This document shows positions 46,957 through 56,789 of a stretch of 64,000 bases of DNA, piece after piece. A program made the translations under genes and the position numbers. The notes below the pieces were generated by a model. It did no database searches and was not told the origin of the DNA. It was given only the letters and a program-made list of their open reading frames with translations. Each line of letters opens with the position of its first letter. Positions within the stretch are counted from its first letter, which is position 1. Source of the stretch: Amphritea opalescens (GTDB lineage Bacteria > Pseudomonadota > Gammaproteobacteria > Pseudomonadales > Balneatricaceae); contig NZ_RQXW01000005.1 of assembly GCF_003957515.1 (NCBI RefSeq), positions 186,001-250,000 of the forward strand. The letters run 5' to 3'.

Positions 46957-47511
46957 TCAATCCTCATAGCGGCGTTGGCTGCGATACACTTTTTCGGGAT
47001 ACCACACTTTGCCATAGCTGCCGTTATAGCGGGCGAGAGCTTCGGTCAGGTTACCTTTAGAGCGCTTTAAATAGTGTTTCAAAATGGTTGCGCCGTAGCG
47101 CAGGTTGGTTTTGATATTGGTGAGATTATCGTCGTTGCGGCCAATCTCTTTCTTCCAGAAGGGCATGATCTGCATTAAGCCCTGTGCCCCGACGACCGAC
47201 ACCGCAAAACGGTTAAAACGGCTTTCAGTGTGAATCACGCCGAGCAGTAGGGCGGGAGGTAGTTCCACCCGCTCAGCTTCGGCGTGCACGGTTCTGAGGA
47301 TCTCTATGCGTTCCCGATCGCTGTCGACATAGCGTTTGATGCGGCCGGACATATCCGTCAACCAAACTTCAGCGGCAAAGCGGTCTTCAAAGCTGCTGCT
47401 GTCAGCAAATGCCTGTTTCAGCTCTTCCCGCAGTTCGGGGTCGATTTCCTGAGTAGCGGCCAACAGTGGTAGCGCCAAAAACATCAACAGTAGTGAGATG
47501 GTCAGTCGCAC
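46957..47511 (-). CDS. Lytic transglycosylase (SLT domain)
   Basis: Exported peptidoglycan lytic transglycosylase of 184 residues: signal peptide (LTISLLLMFLALPLLA), a short helical region, and an SLT domain with the catalytic Glu in GVIHTESRFN (about residue 113), followed by GAQGLMQIMPFW and ARYNGSYGKVWYP. It is close to the small MltC/EmtA-like catalytic type but without a lipobox. GTG start. Confidence 0.9.
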   Translation of the reverse strand: MRLTISLLLMFLALPLLAATQEIDPELREELKQAFADSSSFEDRFAAEVWLTDMSGRIKRYVDSDRERIEILRTVHAEAERVELPPALLLGVIHTESRFNRFAVSVVGAQGLMQIMPFWKKEIGRNDDNLTNIKTNLRYGATILKHYLKRSKGNLTEALARYNGSYGKVWYPEKVYRSQRRYED

Positions 47512-47555
47512 AGAGGATTTCCTACAGATGATTAATAAGTTGATTATAACGGTGT

Positions 47556-47858
47556 TTAGATAACGGCTTCAAAGCCTTCAAACTGAGGCGGTCCCATATA
47601 GATATCTCGACGGGTGCCGGCATTGGCGTGGGCCTGTTTGAACGCATCCGATTTCAGCCAGCCATCAAAGGCAGCTTTATCTTGCCAGACCGCATGGGAT
47701 GACATCAGGGTGTATTCCTCGGTGGTGTCGCCCTGCAGTAGGTTGAAAGAGACAAAGCCGGGTACGGATGTTAGGTGGCTGTCGCGATTTTTCCAGATAT
47801 CGATAAAGTCCTGTTCGTGGCCGAGTTTAATCCGGAAGCGATTCATGGCGATATACAT
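47556..47858 (-). CDS. Antibiotic biosynthesis monooxygenase (ABM) domain protein, HmoA-like
   Basis: A 100-residue dimeric-barrel protein. MYIAMNRFRIKLGHEQDFIDIWKNRDSHL, PGFVSFNLLQGDT and SSHAVWQDKAAFDGW resemble the heme-degrading HmoA/IsdG group, so heme iron release is possible. The catalytic Asn/Trp/His set of IsdG is not clearly complete, and the related ABM fold also serves quinol oxidation. It stands alone. Confidence 0.75.
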   Translation of the reverse strand: MYIAMNRFRIKLGHEQDFIDIWKNRDSHLTSVPGFVSFNLLQGDTTEEYTLMSSHAVWQDKAAFDGWLKSDAFKQAHANAGTRRDIYMGPPQFEGFEAVI

Positions 47859-48202
47859 AGTCGTTCATTCCTTCTAATGTCAGTGGGATCTTTTACCGAG
47901 TGTCGATGTTGAGCCTGCACTGATGACTGCGTTAATAATGCTTGGCTTTTGTTGCGATTTCCAGCCTTGTCGAGAAGGCTGAACATAATATCGATAGATC
48001 AGACCTATTTTTACCAACATTGTTCCCAGCCAAGGGATTCTAGATGAGCTCTTGAAAAGGGCTCTTACATCAGGAGCTACCTTAAGGGTTTATATGAAGG
48101 GCTGAGATGCGGACTTATAAAAGGCTTATAAGGGCTTAACGCAGTACATAAAAGTGGATATCCGCCTTGATATCGACAGGGTGTCAGGTAGGTTTGAGGC
48201 AA
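47859..48202. other. Gene-free region upstream of the ABM gene
   Basis: About 340 bases with no credible gene. It has small inverted repeats, for example AGCCTT/AAGGCT near 47975. These may belong to the leader of the ABM gene on the minus strand. No Fur box was found here. Confidence 0.45.
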
Positions 48203-48230
48203 TAAAAAAGCAGGCCGAGGCCTGCTTTCG
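48203..48230 (-). terminator. Intrinsic terminator of proS
   Basis: The self-complementary AAAGCAGGCC/GGCCTGCTTT stem around GA has, on the minus strand, a T-run supplied by A48204-A48209. Confidence 0.9.
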
Positions 48231-48269
48231 TTACCTAGGTGCTTGTTACCAAGTCACCTTAGGGTTTAT

Positions 48270-49988
48270 TTAAGCGAAGGTTGAACTCATAAACGCATCT
48301 AGTTCAGTCAGTTGAATCTCTTGCTTATCGGCTGCGCGGCGGTATTTATATTCCACGGTACCGGCTTCAAGGCCGCGATCCGAGATAACGATACGGTGAG
48401 GGATACCCATCAGTTCCATATCGGCCATTTTCGCGCCAGGGCTTACCTTAGGGCGGTCATCAAGAATAACGTCATGACCGGCTGCTATGAGTGCATCATA
48501 CAGTGCATCCGCTTGGTTACGAACCGCTTCGGATTTCTCATATTTAAGAGCAACCAGCGCAATACTGAATGGTGCAATCGCTTCAGGCCAGATAATGCCG
48601 CGGTCGTCATAGTTCTGCTCAATCGCAGCGGCAACGACGCGGGATACCCCGATACCGTAACAACCCATATCCATGGTGACAGCTTTACCATTCTCATCGA
48701 GCACATTGGCATTCAGCGCTTTGGCATACTGTTGTCCCAGTTGGAAAATATGGCCCACTTCGATACCGCGTTTAATCACGATATTACCCTTGCCACAAGG
48801 GCTAGGGTCGCCTTCGACGACATTACGCAGGTCAGCGACTTCAGGTAGGGCAACATCACGTTCCCAGTTAACACCGAAGTAATGTTTGCCTTCAATATTG
48901 GCACCCGCACCGAAGTCAGACATCTGTGCAACCGTACGGTCAATGATGCAAGGGATCGGCAGATTGACAGGGCCAAGGGAGCCTGGGCCAGCACCGATCA
49001 GCGCTTTAATCGCTTCTTCATCGGCCATTTCTAAGGGTGCGGCGACTTGGGATAGTTTTTCCGCTTTGATCTCGTTGAGATCATGATCGCCACGTACTAG
49101 CAAGGCGACAAAGTCAGCATCACATTCGTCAGAAGCGTTCACAAACAGCGTTTTGATGGTTTTTTCAATCGGCAGATTGTGCTGTTCAACCAATTGGGCG
49201 ATGGTTTTGGCGTCGGGTGTTTCTACCAGTCTCATCTCTTCGGTTGGTGCAGCACGTTCGCCTGCTGGCGCAACGGCTTCAGCTTTTTCGATATTCGCGG
49301 CGAAATCACTGCTGTCTGAAAAGGCGATATCATCTTCACCGGAGTCCGCTAGCACGTGAAACTCATGGGATGAGTTACCACCAATAGAGCCGTTATCGGC
49401 CAGCACTGGGCGGTAATCTAGGCCGATACGGTCAAATATTTTGCAGTAAGTCTGATGCATCAGATCATAAGTCTGTTGCAGAGACTCTAGGTTGCAGTGA
49501 AACGAGTAGGCGTCTTTCATGATAAATTCACGAGAGCGCATGATGCCGAAACGTGGCCGTACTTCATCACGAAACTTAGTTTGGATCTGATAGAAGTTAG
49601 CAGGCAGCTGTTTATAGCTGTGAATCTCGTTGCGCACTAGATCAGTGATCACTTCTTCGTGAGTGGGCCCAACGCAGAATTCACGGTTATGGCGGTCATG
49701 CAAGCGCAGTAGTTCTGGGCCGTATTTTTCCCAGCGACCAGATTCTTGCCATAGCTCGGCAGGTTGAATCGAGGGCATCAGAACTTCCTGCGCGCCGGAT
49801 TTGTCCATCTCTTCACGGACGATCCGTTCAACTTTGCGCAGGGTACGCAGTCCTGTCGGTAGCCAGTTGTACAGCCCCGCCGCGACTTTACGGACCATGC
49901 CCGAGCGAAGCATCAGCTGGTGGCTAATGACTTCTGCATCAGAAGGTGTTTCTTTCAGTGTTGCAATCAGAAATTGACTGGCGCGCAT
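48270..49988 (-). CDS. proS: Prolyl-tRNA synthetase
   Basis: Class II aminoacyl-tRNA synthetase charging tRNA-Pro. The 572 residues match the bacterial long form: the N-terminal catalytic core has [15 protein letters not shown] and motif 2 around [26 protein letters not shown], an inserted YbaK-like editing domain (about 225-405) clears mischarged Ala, and motif 3 lies in [18 protein letters not shown]-terminal anticodon domain ends at MSSTFA. Confidence 0.97.
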   Translation of the reverse strand: MRASQFLIATLKETPSDAEVISHQLMLRSGMVRKVAAGLYNWLPTGLRTLRKVERIVREEMDKSGAQEVLMPSIQPAELWQESGRWEKYGPELLRLHDRHNREFCVGPTHEEVITDLVRNEIHSYKQLPANFYQIQTKFRDEVRPRFGIMRSREFIMKDAYSFHCNLESLQQTYDLMHQTYCKIFDRIGLDYRPVLADNGSIGGNSSHEFHVLADSGEDDIAFSDSSDFAANIEKAEAVAPAGERAAPTEEMRLVETPDAKTIAQLVEQHNLPIEKTIKTLFVNASDECDADFVALLVRGDHDLNEIKAEKLSQVAAPLEMADEEAIKALIGAGPGSLGPVNLPIPCIIDRTVAQMSDFGAGANIEGKHYFGVNWERDVALPEVADLRNVVEGDPSPCGKGNIVIKRGIEVGHIFQLGQQYAKALNANVLDENGKAVTMDMGCYGIGVSRVVAAAIEQNYDDRGIIWPEAIAPFSIALVALKYEKSEAVRNQADALYDALIAAGHDVILDDRPKVSPGAKMADMELMGIPHRIVISDRGLEAGTVEYKYRRAADKQEIQLTELDAFMSSTFA

Positions 49989-50165
49989 AGATTTATATAC
50001 CTGATATCCGAAACTTTAAAGAGCAAGCATTTTAGGGGGGGGAGGCGTTTGGAACAAGGGGGCAACGAAACTATTCAATATAAAAACATAAATACTGATA
50101 TCACAGGTGTTCCTTTGGCCTCTGGAGGCTCTATAATCGGCCGCTGATGTTAAAGGGGACAAACG

Positions 50166-50672
50166 ATGCAGCTTAAAGAGATCAACAAAGAGCGTTACAG
50201 TAAACACTATAAGCAGACGATGATCGCCGTGGCGGTTGTACTGGCGGTGGTGGCGTTAGTGGTGTCTACCCTGCTTATTCAATTGTTGGGTAATGGGGAT
50301 GGCAGCAACTTTTGGTTTAACGTAGCCGGCGTTGTGTGTGGTGGTTTTGTTGTGCTGACGTTGTTGCGTCGTTACCGTGGCCATGAGTATATGCATGAGA
50401 TGGTGTATGTTTGGGATCTTAAACAGATACTGAACAAGATCTATCGTAAGCAGAAAAAAATCAAAGCGGCGGCGGAAGAGGGCGACCGAGACGCCATGGT
50501 GATTATGAACTGGAGCTACAGCGGTTCAGAGCAGTTATATAACTTAGATAACAACACCATCACCATGGAAGATCTGCACGAGTCGATGCGAGAGTTGCAG
50601 CAGGTTATGCAAAAGTATGGCGTCAGCGTTAGCAATGATGATTTTCACCCCGAGATGATCGATAAGTATTAA
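50166..50672 (+). CDS. DUF3087 family membrane protein
   Basis: Inner-membrane protein of 168 residues with two hydrophobic segments (MIAVAVVLAVVALVVSTLLIQ and WFNVAGVVCGGFVVLTLL) and a charged helical C-terminal domain containing HEYMHEMVYVWDLKQ and WSYSGSEQLYNLDNNT. This is the DUF3087 pattern. AAAGGGG lies upstream of the ATG. Function unknown. It is divergent from proS. Confidence 0.85.
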   Translation: MQLKEINKERYSKHYKQTMIAVAVVLAVVALVVSTLLIQLLGNGDGSNFWFNVAGVVCGGFVVLTLLRRYRGHEYMHEMVYVWDLKQILNKIYRKQKKIKAAAEEGDRDAMVIMNWSYSGSEQLYNLDNNTITMEDLHESMRELQQVMQKYGVSVSNDDFHPEMIDKY

Positions 50673-51161
50673 GCGCTATGGTTAGCAAAGTCGTTGGTGT
50701 TTCACCATTGGCGGCTTTGCTTGATGTGTTGCTAAGCTTCTACCTGCTGAAGGCAGTATCCCGTGGTATCGGATGAGCGCGTATCCGAGAATGCATATGA
50801 CTGTCTGCCAGTAGAACCCCTTCCCATCGTATCAAACGGTGCTTTCTATATTATTGTGAATCAGCCTATGGGTGTCGTTAGAGTGCAGGTTGCTCTGGCG
50901 TTAACGCACCAAAGAGGGTGTTGCTTGCGTTTAAGCAGTCTCCAGCCTCGCGGATACTCCCTCTATAATGATGCTGTTATAGCGAAAATTTAATCGCTAA
51001 AAGTTCTAAGTTTAGTGTGATTACATGATCAGGCACTTATCCGTTATCCCCTTACTTCCCCTCTATATTTCCATATATCTATCGTTTTTAACTGCGGTTG
51101 ATTTATCTGCCCAGAGTAATTTCCTGCAAAAAGCGCACCGATTTATTTGTAAATAAAATAT
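50673..51161. other. Gene-free region upstream of the efe promoter
   Basis: About 490 bases between DUF3087 and the efe promoter. It includes a hairpin after DUF3087 (AGCAAAG 50684-50690 with CTTTGCT 50715-50721, no T-run), the perfect palindrome GCGTTAACGC at 50898-50907, and TAGCGA/TCGCTA at 50980-50999. A 76-codon open frame (50763-50993) has no ribosome site or recognisable product and is not called. Confidence 0.5.
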
Positions 51162-51189
51162 TTGACATGCTTATTTTAAAGAGTAGCAT
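51162..51189 (+). promoter_or_regulatory. Sigma-70 promoter of the efe operon
   Basis: A perfect -35, TTGACA (51162-51167), and TAGCAT (51184-51189) are separated by 16 bases, just upstream of the Fur box. Confidence 0.75.
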
Positions 51190-51192
51190 TCC

Positions 51193-51211
51193 GCAAATGA
51201 TAGTCATTCTT
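51193..51211. promoter_or_regulatory. Fur box of the efe operon
   Basis: GCAAATGATAGTCATTCTT matches the 19-base Fur consensus at 14 positions, with the central AATGATAGTCATT strongly conserved. It overlaps the expected transcription start of efeO, the classical place for iron-dependent repression. Confidence 0.8.
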
Positions 51212-51251
51212 ATTCGCAGTATGGTTAATAATTAGCAGCTAAGGGGTAGTT

Positions 51252-52052
51252 ATGAGTTTACGGAAAACGTCCATCGCATTATCACTGTTTTCATCTTTAA
51301 CGTTATCAGGTGTTTCACAAGCGGCTTCTAATTTGGATCAGGAGTTGCAGGAATACAAAACGTTTGCGGTTAATAAAATTGATGGCCTCGTCAATCAAAC
51401 TCAGCAGTTTGTTGATTACCTTAACGCTGGAAAAATTGACGAAGCCAAAGCGCTGTATCCACTGGTGCGCATGAATTTTGAAGCGGCTGAACCGATTGCT
51501 GAAAGTTTTGGGGATTTGGACCCGCGTATTGATGCACGTAAAGCCGATTTAGAGCCAGGTGAGAAGTGGACCGGTTTTCATCCGATTGAAGAGATTCTTT
51601 GGGTAAACAATACCACCGCAGGGACTGAAAAATACTCTGTGCAACTGATGTCGGATGTAAAAGAGCTGCGTGCCAAAGTGTCTACTGTTGAGGTCACGCC
51701 TGAATTGATGGTTCAGGGTGCCGTTGACTTGCTCAATGAGGTGTCCACCAGCAAGGTTTCAGGCGAAGAGGAGATCTTCTCCCATACCGACCTCTATGAC
51801 TTTCAAGGCAATATCGATGGCGCCGAAAAAATCTTTGTTATTTTTAAGCCGAAACTGACCGCACTTAATGCTGACTTAGTCAAAACATTGGAGCTGCGTT
51901 TTGCTGAAGTTAACCAGTTATTGGCGGCACAAAAGGTGGATGGTAAGTTCAAGTTTTATAATGAATTGAACAAAGATGAGGTCGCCGGCTTAGCGGAAGC
52001 GGTCAATAAATTAGGCGAACCTCTGGCACAAATGGGCATCATCCTAGGATAA
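51252..52052 (+). CDS. efeO: EfeO/EfeM-type periplasmic iron-binding protein (peptidase M75 fold)
   Basis: Periplasmic component of the ferrous iron uptake system, 266 residues with a signal peptide (IALSLFSSLTLSGVSQA). The M75/imelysin-like helical domain carries the metal motif HPIEEILW (HxxE) and matching FEAAEPIAESFGDLDPRID and SHTDLYDFQGNIDGA segments. The N-terminal cupredoxin domain of E. coli EfeO is absent, so it is the shorter EfeM type. A Fur box lies upstream; three bases separate it from efeB. Confidence 0.9.
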   Translation: MSLRKTSIALSLFSSLTLSGVSQAASNLDQELQEYKTFAVNKIDGLVNQTQQFVDYLNAGKIDEAKALYPLVRMNFEAAEPIAESFGDLDPRIDARKADLEPGEKWTGFHPIEEILWVNNTTAGTEKYSVQLMSDVKELRAKVSTVEVTPELMVQGAVDLLNEVSTSKVSGEEEIFSHTDLYDFQGNIDGAEKIFVIFKPKLTALNADLVKTLELRFAEVNQLLAAQKVDGKFKFYNELNKDEVAGLAEAVNKLGEPLAQMGIILG

Positions 52053-52055
52053 GTA

Positions 52056-53336
52056 ATGACAGTTAAACGACTAAGCAATACTGGTGAGCCTTCTAGCTTA
52101 TCCCGCCGTCGCTTGTTAAAAGGAGCCGCCATTGGCGGCTCTTCCCTATTAGTAGGGAAAGCATTAGCGGCGCCATCGGCTGAACCCTTATCTCAAGCAG
52201 TAACTCAAACAGCAACTCAAGCAATAAGCCAAGAAGAAAGCAGTGCTGATTCTTCACACAGCATTCCTTTCTATGGTGAGCACCAAGCGGGTATTACCAC
52301 ACCGGCTCAACGGGATATTTATTTCATCGTACTCAAGCTGGATAACACGGATCGTCAAGCGGTGATCGAGTTGTTCAAAGAGTGGACAAGGCAAGCGGCA
52401 CTGCTGACGCAGGGCAACAATATTGGCCCTTACAGCCATAACAAATTTATTCCCCCCGCCGATACAGGTGAAGCCGATAGCCTACATGCTTATAATTTAA
52501 GCTTAACCTTCGGTGTTTCTCCCTCTTTTCTTGAAAAATTAGGTTTGCAGGATAAAGCCCCCGAAGCATTTAAACCGCTGCCTCATTTTCCACGAGATCA
52601 ATTGCAGGACCAGTACACCGGTGGTGATATCTGCATTCAAGCCTGTGCTGATGATCCTCAGGTGGCTTTTCATGCGATACGGCAGTTAGTTCGTCATGCG
52701 CGCACCTCAATGGTGTCGATGTTGTGGGCTCAAAATGGTTTTAACGCCTACAACGATGTCAGCCATACCCCGCGTAACTTATTTGCATTTAAAGATGGTA
52801 CGGCGAACGCATTAACCTTAAAAGATGCTGACAAATATATTTGGGTGGATGATAAAAGCTGGATGCAGGGCGGCAGTTACATGGTTGTCCGCCGTATTCA
52901 AATGCATTTAGAAACCTGGGATCGCACCAGTTATGGTGAACAAGAAAACACCTTTGGGCGGGATAAGCTAAGCGGTGCTCCGATGGGGCAGCAGCACGAG
53001 TTTGAGCCCATCGATACGACGCTAAAAGAGAGTAATGGCGCCCCTGTGATGCCGGTCGACTCCCATGTGCATCTTGCTCATCGGACAGGACAGCAGTTAC
53101 TGCGTCGCTCCTATTCCTATACCGGCGGCATCAATACACTGACGAGTCAGTATGATGCGGGGCTACTGTTTATCTCTTTTCAAAAATCGCCACAGCAATT
53201 TATTACCATACAAAACTCCTTTGGTAATACTGACAAAATGAATGAGTACATTACGCATATTGGGAGCGGTTTGTTTGCCTGTTTTCCTGGTGTAAAAGAG
53301 GGGGAATATCTTGGACAAGCTCTACTCGAAGGTTAA
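52056..53336 (+). CDS. efeB: Deferrochelatase/peroxidase EfeB (DyP family)
   Basis: Heme-containing dye-decolorising-type peroxidase of 426 residues exported by the Tat pathway. The twin-arginine signal reads SRRRLLKGAAIGG and ends near KALA. The mature protein has the DyP motif region FKDGTANA, the proximal heme His in SHVHLAHRTGQQLLRR, and SYSYTGGI. In the Efe system it oxidises ferrous iron or releases iron from heme in the periplasm. Its end overlaps the start of the permease gene by 26 bases. Confidence 0.93.
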   Translation: MTVKRLSNTGEPSSLSRRRLLKGAAIGGSSLLVGKALAAPSAEPLSQAVTQTATQAISQEESSADSSHSIPFYGEHQAGITTPAQRDIYFIVLKLDNTDRQAVIELFKEWTRQAALLTQGNNIGPYSHNKFIPPADTGEADSLHAYNLSLTFGVSPSFLEKLGLQDKAPEAFKPLPHFPRDQLQDQYTGGDICIQACADDPQVAFHAIRQLVRHARTSMVSMLWAQNGFNAYNDVSHTPRNLFAFKDGTANALTLKDADKYIWVDDKSWMQGGSYMVVRRIQMHLETWDRTSYGEQENTFGRDKLSGAPMGQQHEFEPIDTTLKESNGAPVMPVDSHVHLAHRTGQQLLRRSYSYTGGINTLTSQYDAGLLFISFQKSPQQFITIQNSFGNTDKMNEYITHIGSGLFACFPGVKEGEYLGQALLEG

Positions 53337-55029
53337 TGTTTATCGCCTTCTTAGTCGTTTGATTATCGGTTGTGTGATTGCCTTCAGTTTGCCCCTGTCG
53401 GCCGCTGAGAAAGTGAATTTTGCGCCGGCCTATATCGCTCTGTCTGATGCGATCGGTGCCACTAAGAGTGATCAGCAAGAGGTCGCTAAACAAGATTTAG
53501 TGGCGATGCAGCGCTATTTAGATAGTTTAAATATTGCGGATACCGCGAAAAAACAGTTGGTGATATCCGCTTTGGAGAACGCCAGCGAAAATCCAACGGT
53601 GAATCATTTAACCGCGTTGTCGGCGTCTTTGATACAGCTAGAGAAGTATGTCAATCCAGTCGATTATGCGACGCTGCGTAAGCAGTTTATCAAGCGGGTA
53701 ATGCCTAGTTATCATGCGATGGCTAACGCCGTTGCTAAACAAGATATGGCCGAATTGCAGTCGACATTTCGTACCTTTAATCAGGCATGGGCGAAGCGAG
53801 AACGGGTGGTTCATGAAACCAGCATGGGGCATTACGGCAGAATGGAAACCGCCCTTGCTCTGTTAAATGTCGCTAAAGCGCGAGAGAACCCATCCTGGGA
53901 TGAGATTGCCGAGCAAAGTAATATTCTGGGGGAAACCCTCAGAAGCTTTAATAACGGAGAGACTATCGCAACCAGCGGTAGTGATATGAGCTTAGCTGAG
54001 GGGATTTCGTTATTAAACACCGCCCTCAGTGATTATCAGCAAAACGACAGTGAGGCCGGTAATCAGCGGGTGTTGGCGTTTATCCAAAACTGGCCTGTGT
54101 TTGAAAGTGACGTGAGTACCCGTTCACCGCGGTTATATACCCAGGTTGAAAGCCAACTACCACTGATTATCGCCGCCGATGGCGATGAGAAGAGTCAGGC
54201 TGAGCTGGGCACGCTGATTACCGAGCTGTCGGCATTGAACCCCTCTGCTAACTATACCGCGATGGATGCGGCGCTTATCTTATTGCGTGAAGGGTTAGAG
54301 GCGTTATTCATTGTGATGGCACTGTTCTCCGCGATGCAGGCGGCACAACAGCAGCGTGGGCAGCGCTGGGTTGTCGGCGGTGCGGCGATCGGTCTAGCGG
54401 CCAGCTTAATACTGGCGTGGGCGTTGGTGCGTTTCTTGCCATCTAATTTAGCTGGTAGCACTCGCGAGGTGCTGGAAGGTGTTGTCGGGTTGTTTGCGGT
54501 GGTGATGATGTTGTTCGTTGGCATCTGGCTGCATGGTAAATCCTCGGCGGTGGCGTGGAAGAAGTTTTTGCATAAGCATTCTACCGCGGCGGTTACCGCC
54601 GGTAGCTTTCTCTCTTTAGCAACCTTGAGTTTTCTGGCGGTCTTTAGGGAAGGGGCGGAAACGGTATTGTTTTATGCGGGGATTTTACCGAAGATAGCGC
54701 TGAGTCAGTTTTTCCTCGGTATTGTGATCGCGTTGGTGATTCTCGCCATCGTTGCCGTCATTATTCTTAGAACTTCGGTTAAATTACCGATTCCCGTGCT
54801 CTTTAAGATCTTTACGTGGTTGATCTATTTCTTAGGCTTCAAAATGCTAGGGGTGAGTATCCACGCACTGCAATTGACGGGTCATATCAATATCACTGTA
54901 CTGGAATGGTTGCCGACCATTAACGTTATTGGCTTCTACCCAAGCGTTGAGACATTGATAGGGCACGCTATCTATCTGTTGATTGTAATCGTATCGATTG
55001 GCTGGCAGCGTAGACAGCAAAGGTGTTGA
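53311..55029 (+). CDS. efeU: FTR1 family iron permease (EfeU-like) with periplasmic N-terminal domain
   Basis: Iron permease of 572 residues, about twice EfeU of E. coli (276). A signal segment (LIIGCVIAFSLPLSA) leads into a helical periplasmic domain of about 290 residues, followed by seven transmembrane helices bearing the two iron-binding motifs REGLE (LLREGLEALF) and REGAE (VFREGAETVLF). It starts with TTG at 53311, supported by GAGGGGG seven bases upstream, inside the end of efeB. Gene order here is O-B-U instead of the E. coli U-O-B. Confidence 0.92.
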   Translation: MDKLYSKVNVYRLLSRLIIGCVIAFSLPLSAAEKVNFAPAYIALSDAIGATKSDQQEVAKQDLVAMQRYLDSLNIADTAKKQLVISALENASENPTVNHLTALSASLIQLEKYVNPVDYATLRKQFIKRVMPSYHAMANAVAKQDMAELQSTFRTFNQAWAKRERVVHETSMGHYGRMETALALLNVAKARENPSWDEIAEQSNILGETLRSFNNGETIATSGSDMSLAEGISLLNTALSDYQQNDSEAGNQRVLAFIQNWPVFESDVSTRSPRLYTQVESQLPLIIAADGDEKSQAELGTLITELSALNPSANYTAMDAALILLREGLEALFIVMALFSAMQAAQQQRGQRWVVGGAAIGLAASLILAWALVRFLPSNLAGSTREVLEGVVGLFAVVMMLFVGIWLHGKSSAVAWKKFLHKHSTAAVTAGSFLSLATLSFLAVFREGAETVLFYAGILPKIALSQFFLGIVIALVILAIVAVIILRTSVKLPIPVLFKIFTWLIYFLGFKMLGVSIHALQLTGHINITVLEWLPTINVIGFYPSVETLIGHAIYLLIVIVSIGWQRRQQRC

Positions 55030-55070
55030 TGGCGCTTTGATCGCTTCGTTAGCGCATTATAAAGCATGAC

Positions 55071-55106
55071 AAAAAAGGGTATAAGCCATCACTTATACCC
55101 TTTTTT
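55071..55106. terminator. Terminator of the efe operon (bidirectional)
   Basis: A perfect 15-bp inverted repeat, AAAAAAGGGTATAAG (55071-55085) with CTTATACCCTTTTTT (from 55092), and a CCATCA loop. The T-runs also serve the convergent mscS gene. Confidence 0.93.
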
Positions 55107-55189
55107 TATGTCCGGAGTTGATACTACGTCTGAGACGTTAGCTCTACAGTGTGGTGTACTCACAACTGAGGCATCTGTCTCTCGTTAAA

Positions 55190-56023
55190 TTAAGCCGCTT
55201 CCGCCTTCTTGAGTGTCACTTCCCGCTGCGGGAATGGAATCTCAATACCGGCATCATTGAAGGCTTTATAAACAGCACCATTAACTTGAAACTGAAGTTC
55301 AAATAGTTGTTTTGTTGGCACCCAGTAGCGATAAGCAATATCGACACCGGAGTCGCCGAAACTGGCGATGCCTACCTGCGGGGCAGGCTCTTTCACAATA
55401 CCCGGGTTGGCCTGTAGTTGTTTGCAAATCAGTGCGATGGCTTGATCGGAGTTGGCCGAATAACTGATGCCTATGCTGGCTTCGACAATGGTATTTTCAA
55501 ATGAATTAATCAACACTTCGCCAACGATATGTTTATTGGGAATGGTGATAATTTCACCGTCTTCCGTCGATAGCTGTGTATAGGCTAAGCGGATCTCTTC
55601 AACCACACCGCAGACATCGTTACAGCGCAGCGTATTACCCACCACAAAAGGACGGGTCAAAATAATGGTAAATCCCGCGCCGTAGTTGGAGAAAACGCCC
55701 TGTAAGGCTAAGCCGATACTCAGTGAAATAGCACCAATCGCGGCAATAAACGGAGCGACACTGATACCAAACTTACCGAGACAGATGATCGCCACCATGG
55801 CGATGAGCAGTAGCTTAACGGTGCTGCTGATAAAGTTACTGAGGGTGACATCGACCTTATTACGTAGGCAGATATTGAGTATTAATTTTCCCACCCAGCG
55901 CGCCACGATCAGGCCAATAATCAGAATGATGATGGCGCCGATCACCTGAAAACTGTAGTTCACAAAGAAATCGATAATAAGGGTGTAAAACTTTGACAGA
56001 TCTGCCAGCTCGTCTGTGATCAT
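55190..56023 (-). CDS. mscS: Small-conductance mechanosensitive channel (MscS family)
   Basis: Channel that opens on hypo-osmotic shock, 277 residues, close to E. coli MscS (286). Three transmembrane helices are followed by the pore-lining TM3 with AAIGAISLSIGLALQGVFSN, then the beta domain with RPFVVGNTLRCNDVCGVVEEI and the C-terminal alpha/beta domain. The frame is open to 56068, but the ATG at 56023 has CAGGAGAC well placed and gives the usual N-terminus. Confidence 0.93.
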   Translation of the reverse strand: MITDELADLSKFYTLIIDFFVNYSFQVIGAIIILIIGLIVARWVGKLILNICLRNKVDVTLSNFISSTVKLLLIAMVAIICLGKFGISVAPFIAAIGAISLSIGLALQGVFSNYGAGFTIILTRPFVVGNTLRCNDVCGVVEEIRLAYTQLSTEDGEIITIPNKHIVGEVLINSFENTIVEASIGISYSANSDQAIALICKQLQANPGIVKEPAPQVGIASFGDSGVDIAYRYWVPTKQLFELQFQVNGAVYKAFNDAGIEIPFPQREVTLKKAEAA

Positions 56024-56102
56024 AGACGGGTCTCCTGTTGCCGAACGGTTGATGGCCTTGCTAGGCAAGGCGCATTAGCTGAAACCGCACGCGAGACAGG
56101 AT

Positions 56103-56588
56103 TTATCGGTCCTGCAGCGCCATAAATTCGGTCAGCTGATCGAGTTGCCGTTCATTGTATACCGGAAAGCCTTTACGCATAAGCTCATCGGCGGTTACGC
56201 CGGAACCGGGCTTAATCGTATTGTTGAAATGACCATCATAAACTTCGTGATTACCGCAGGAGGGGCTGCGGGATTTCATCAAGGCGCAGCAGCAGCCTTC
56301 GCGCAGAGCGATCTCGAGGGTTTTCTCAGCCCCATCGAGAAACTGCGGGGTGACATCTTCATCATGAATATTGGTGATACGCAGCGGGAATTTATCCTGA
56401 ATTTCTGCCGGTGCGCGGGGAGTGGCGAGTCCGCCTTCCATTTCGGGGCAAACCGGTACGAGGCGTCCCTCGTTCTCTAAGCGACGGATAAGCTCGCTGT
56501 CGATTAAGTTATCTTTACCGTCGTAACGAACTTTACTGCCGAGTAAGCAGGCACTGATGAGTATTTTATTGTTTTTCTGGGTCTTCAT
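56103..56588 (-). CDS. DUF523 family protein
   Basis: A 161-residue cysteine-rich protein of the DUF523 family: ILISACLLGSKVRYDG at the start, VPVCPEMEGGLATPR, and CCCALMKSRSPSCG in the middle. The conserved cysteines suggest a metal or iron-sulfur site. In other bacteria the domain is also found fused to DUF1722. The role is unknown. It is followed by mscS on the same strand. Confidence 0.88.
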   Translation of the reverse strand: MKTQKNNKILISACLLGSKVRYDGKDNLIDSELIRRLENEGRLVPVCPEMEGGLATPRAPAEIQDKFPLRITNIHDEDVTPQFLDGAEKTLEIALREGCCCALMKSRSPSCGNHEVYDGHFNNTIKPGSGVTADELMRKGFPVYNERQLDQLTEFMALQDR

Positions 56589-56789
56589 AAGCAGTCGCTA
56601 TCAAGTGTGTGGCTGAATGACGGAGCGGATTCTAACAGTTAAATCTGACAGGGCAATTAAACTAACGTGAAAGGCTAAAGTATCGTTATATTTTTATGAT
56701 CTGAAGCAGATTTACGGCGTTTTGCTGGACACTCAAGCGAACGGCATAGCAGGAAAAAAATAATTTAAGGTTTACCCATAGGTCGTATT

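Noticed and set aside
50763-50993. 76-codon open frame upstream of the efe operon
   Set aside because: No ribosome site and no recognisable protein; codon use is unlike the neighbours.
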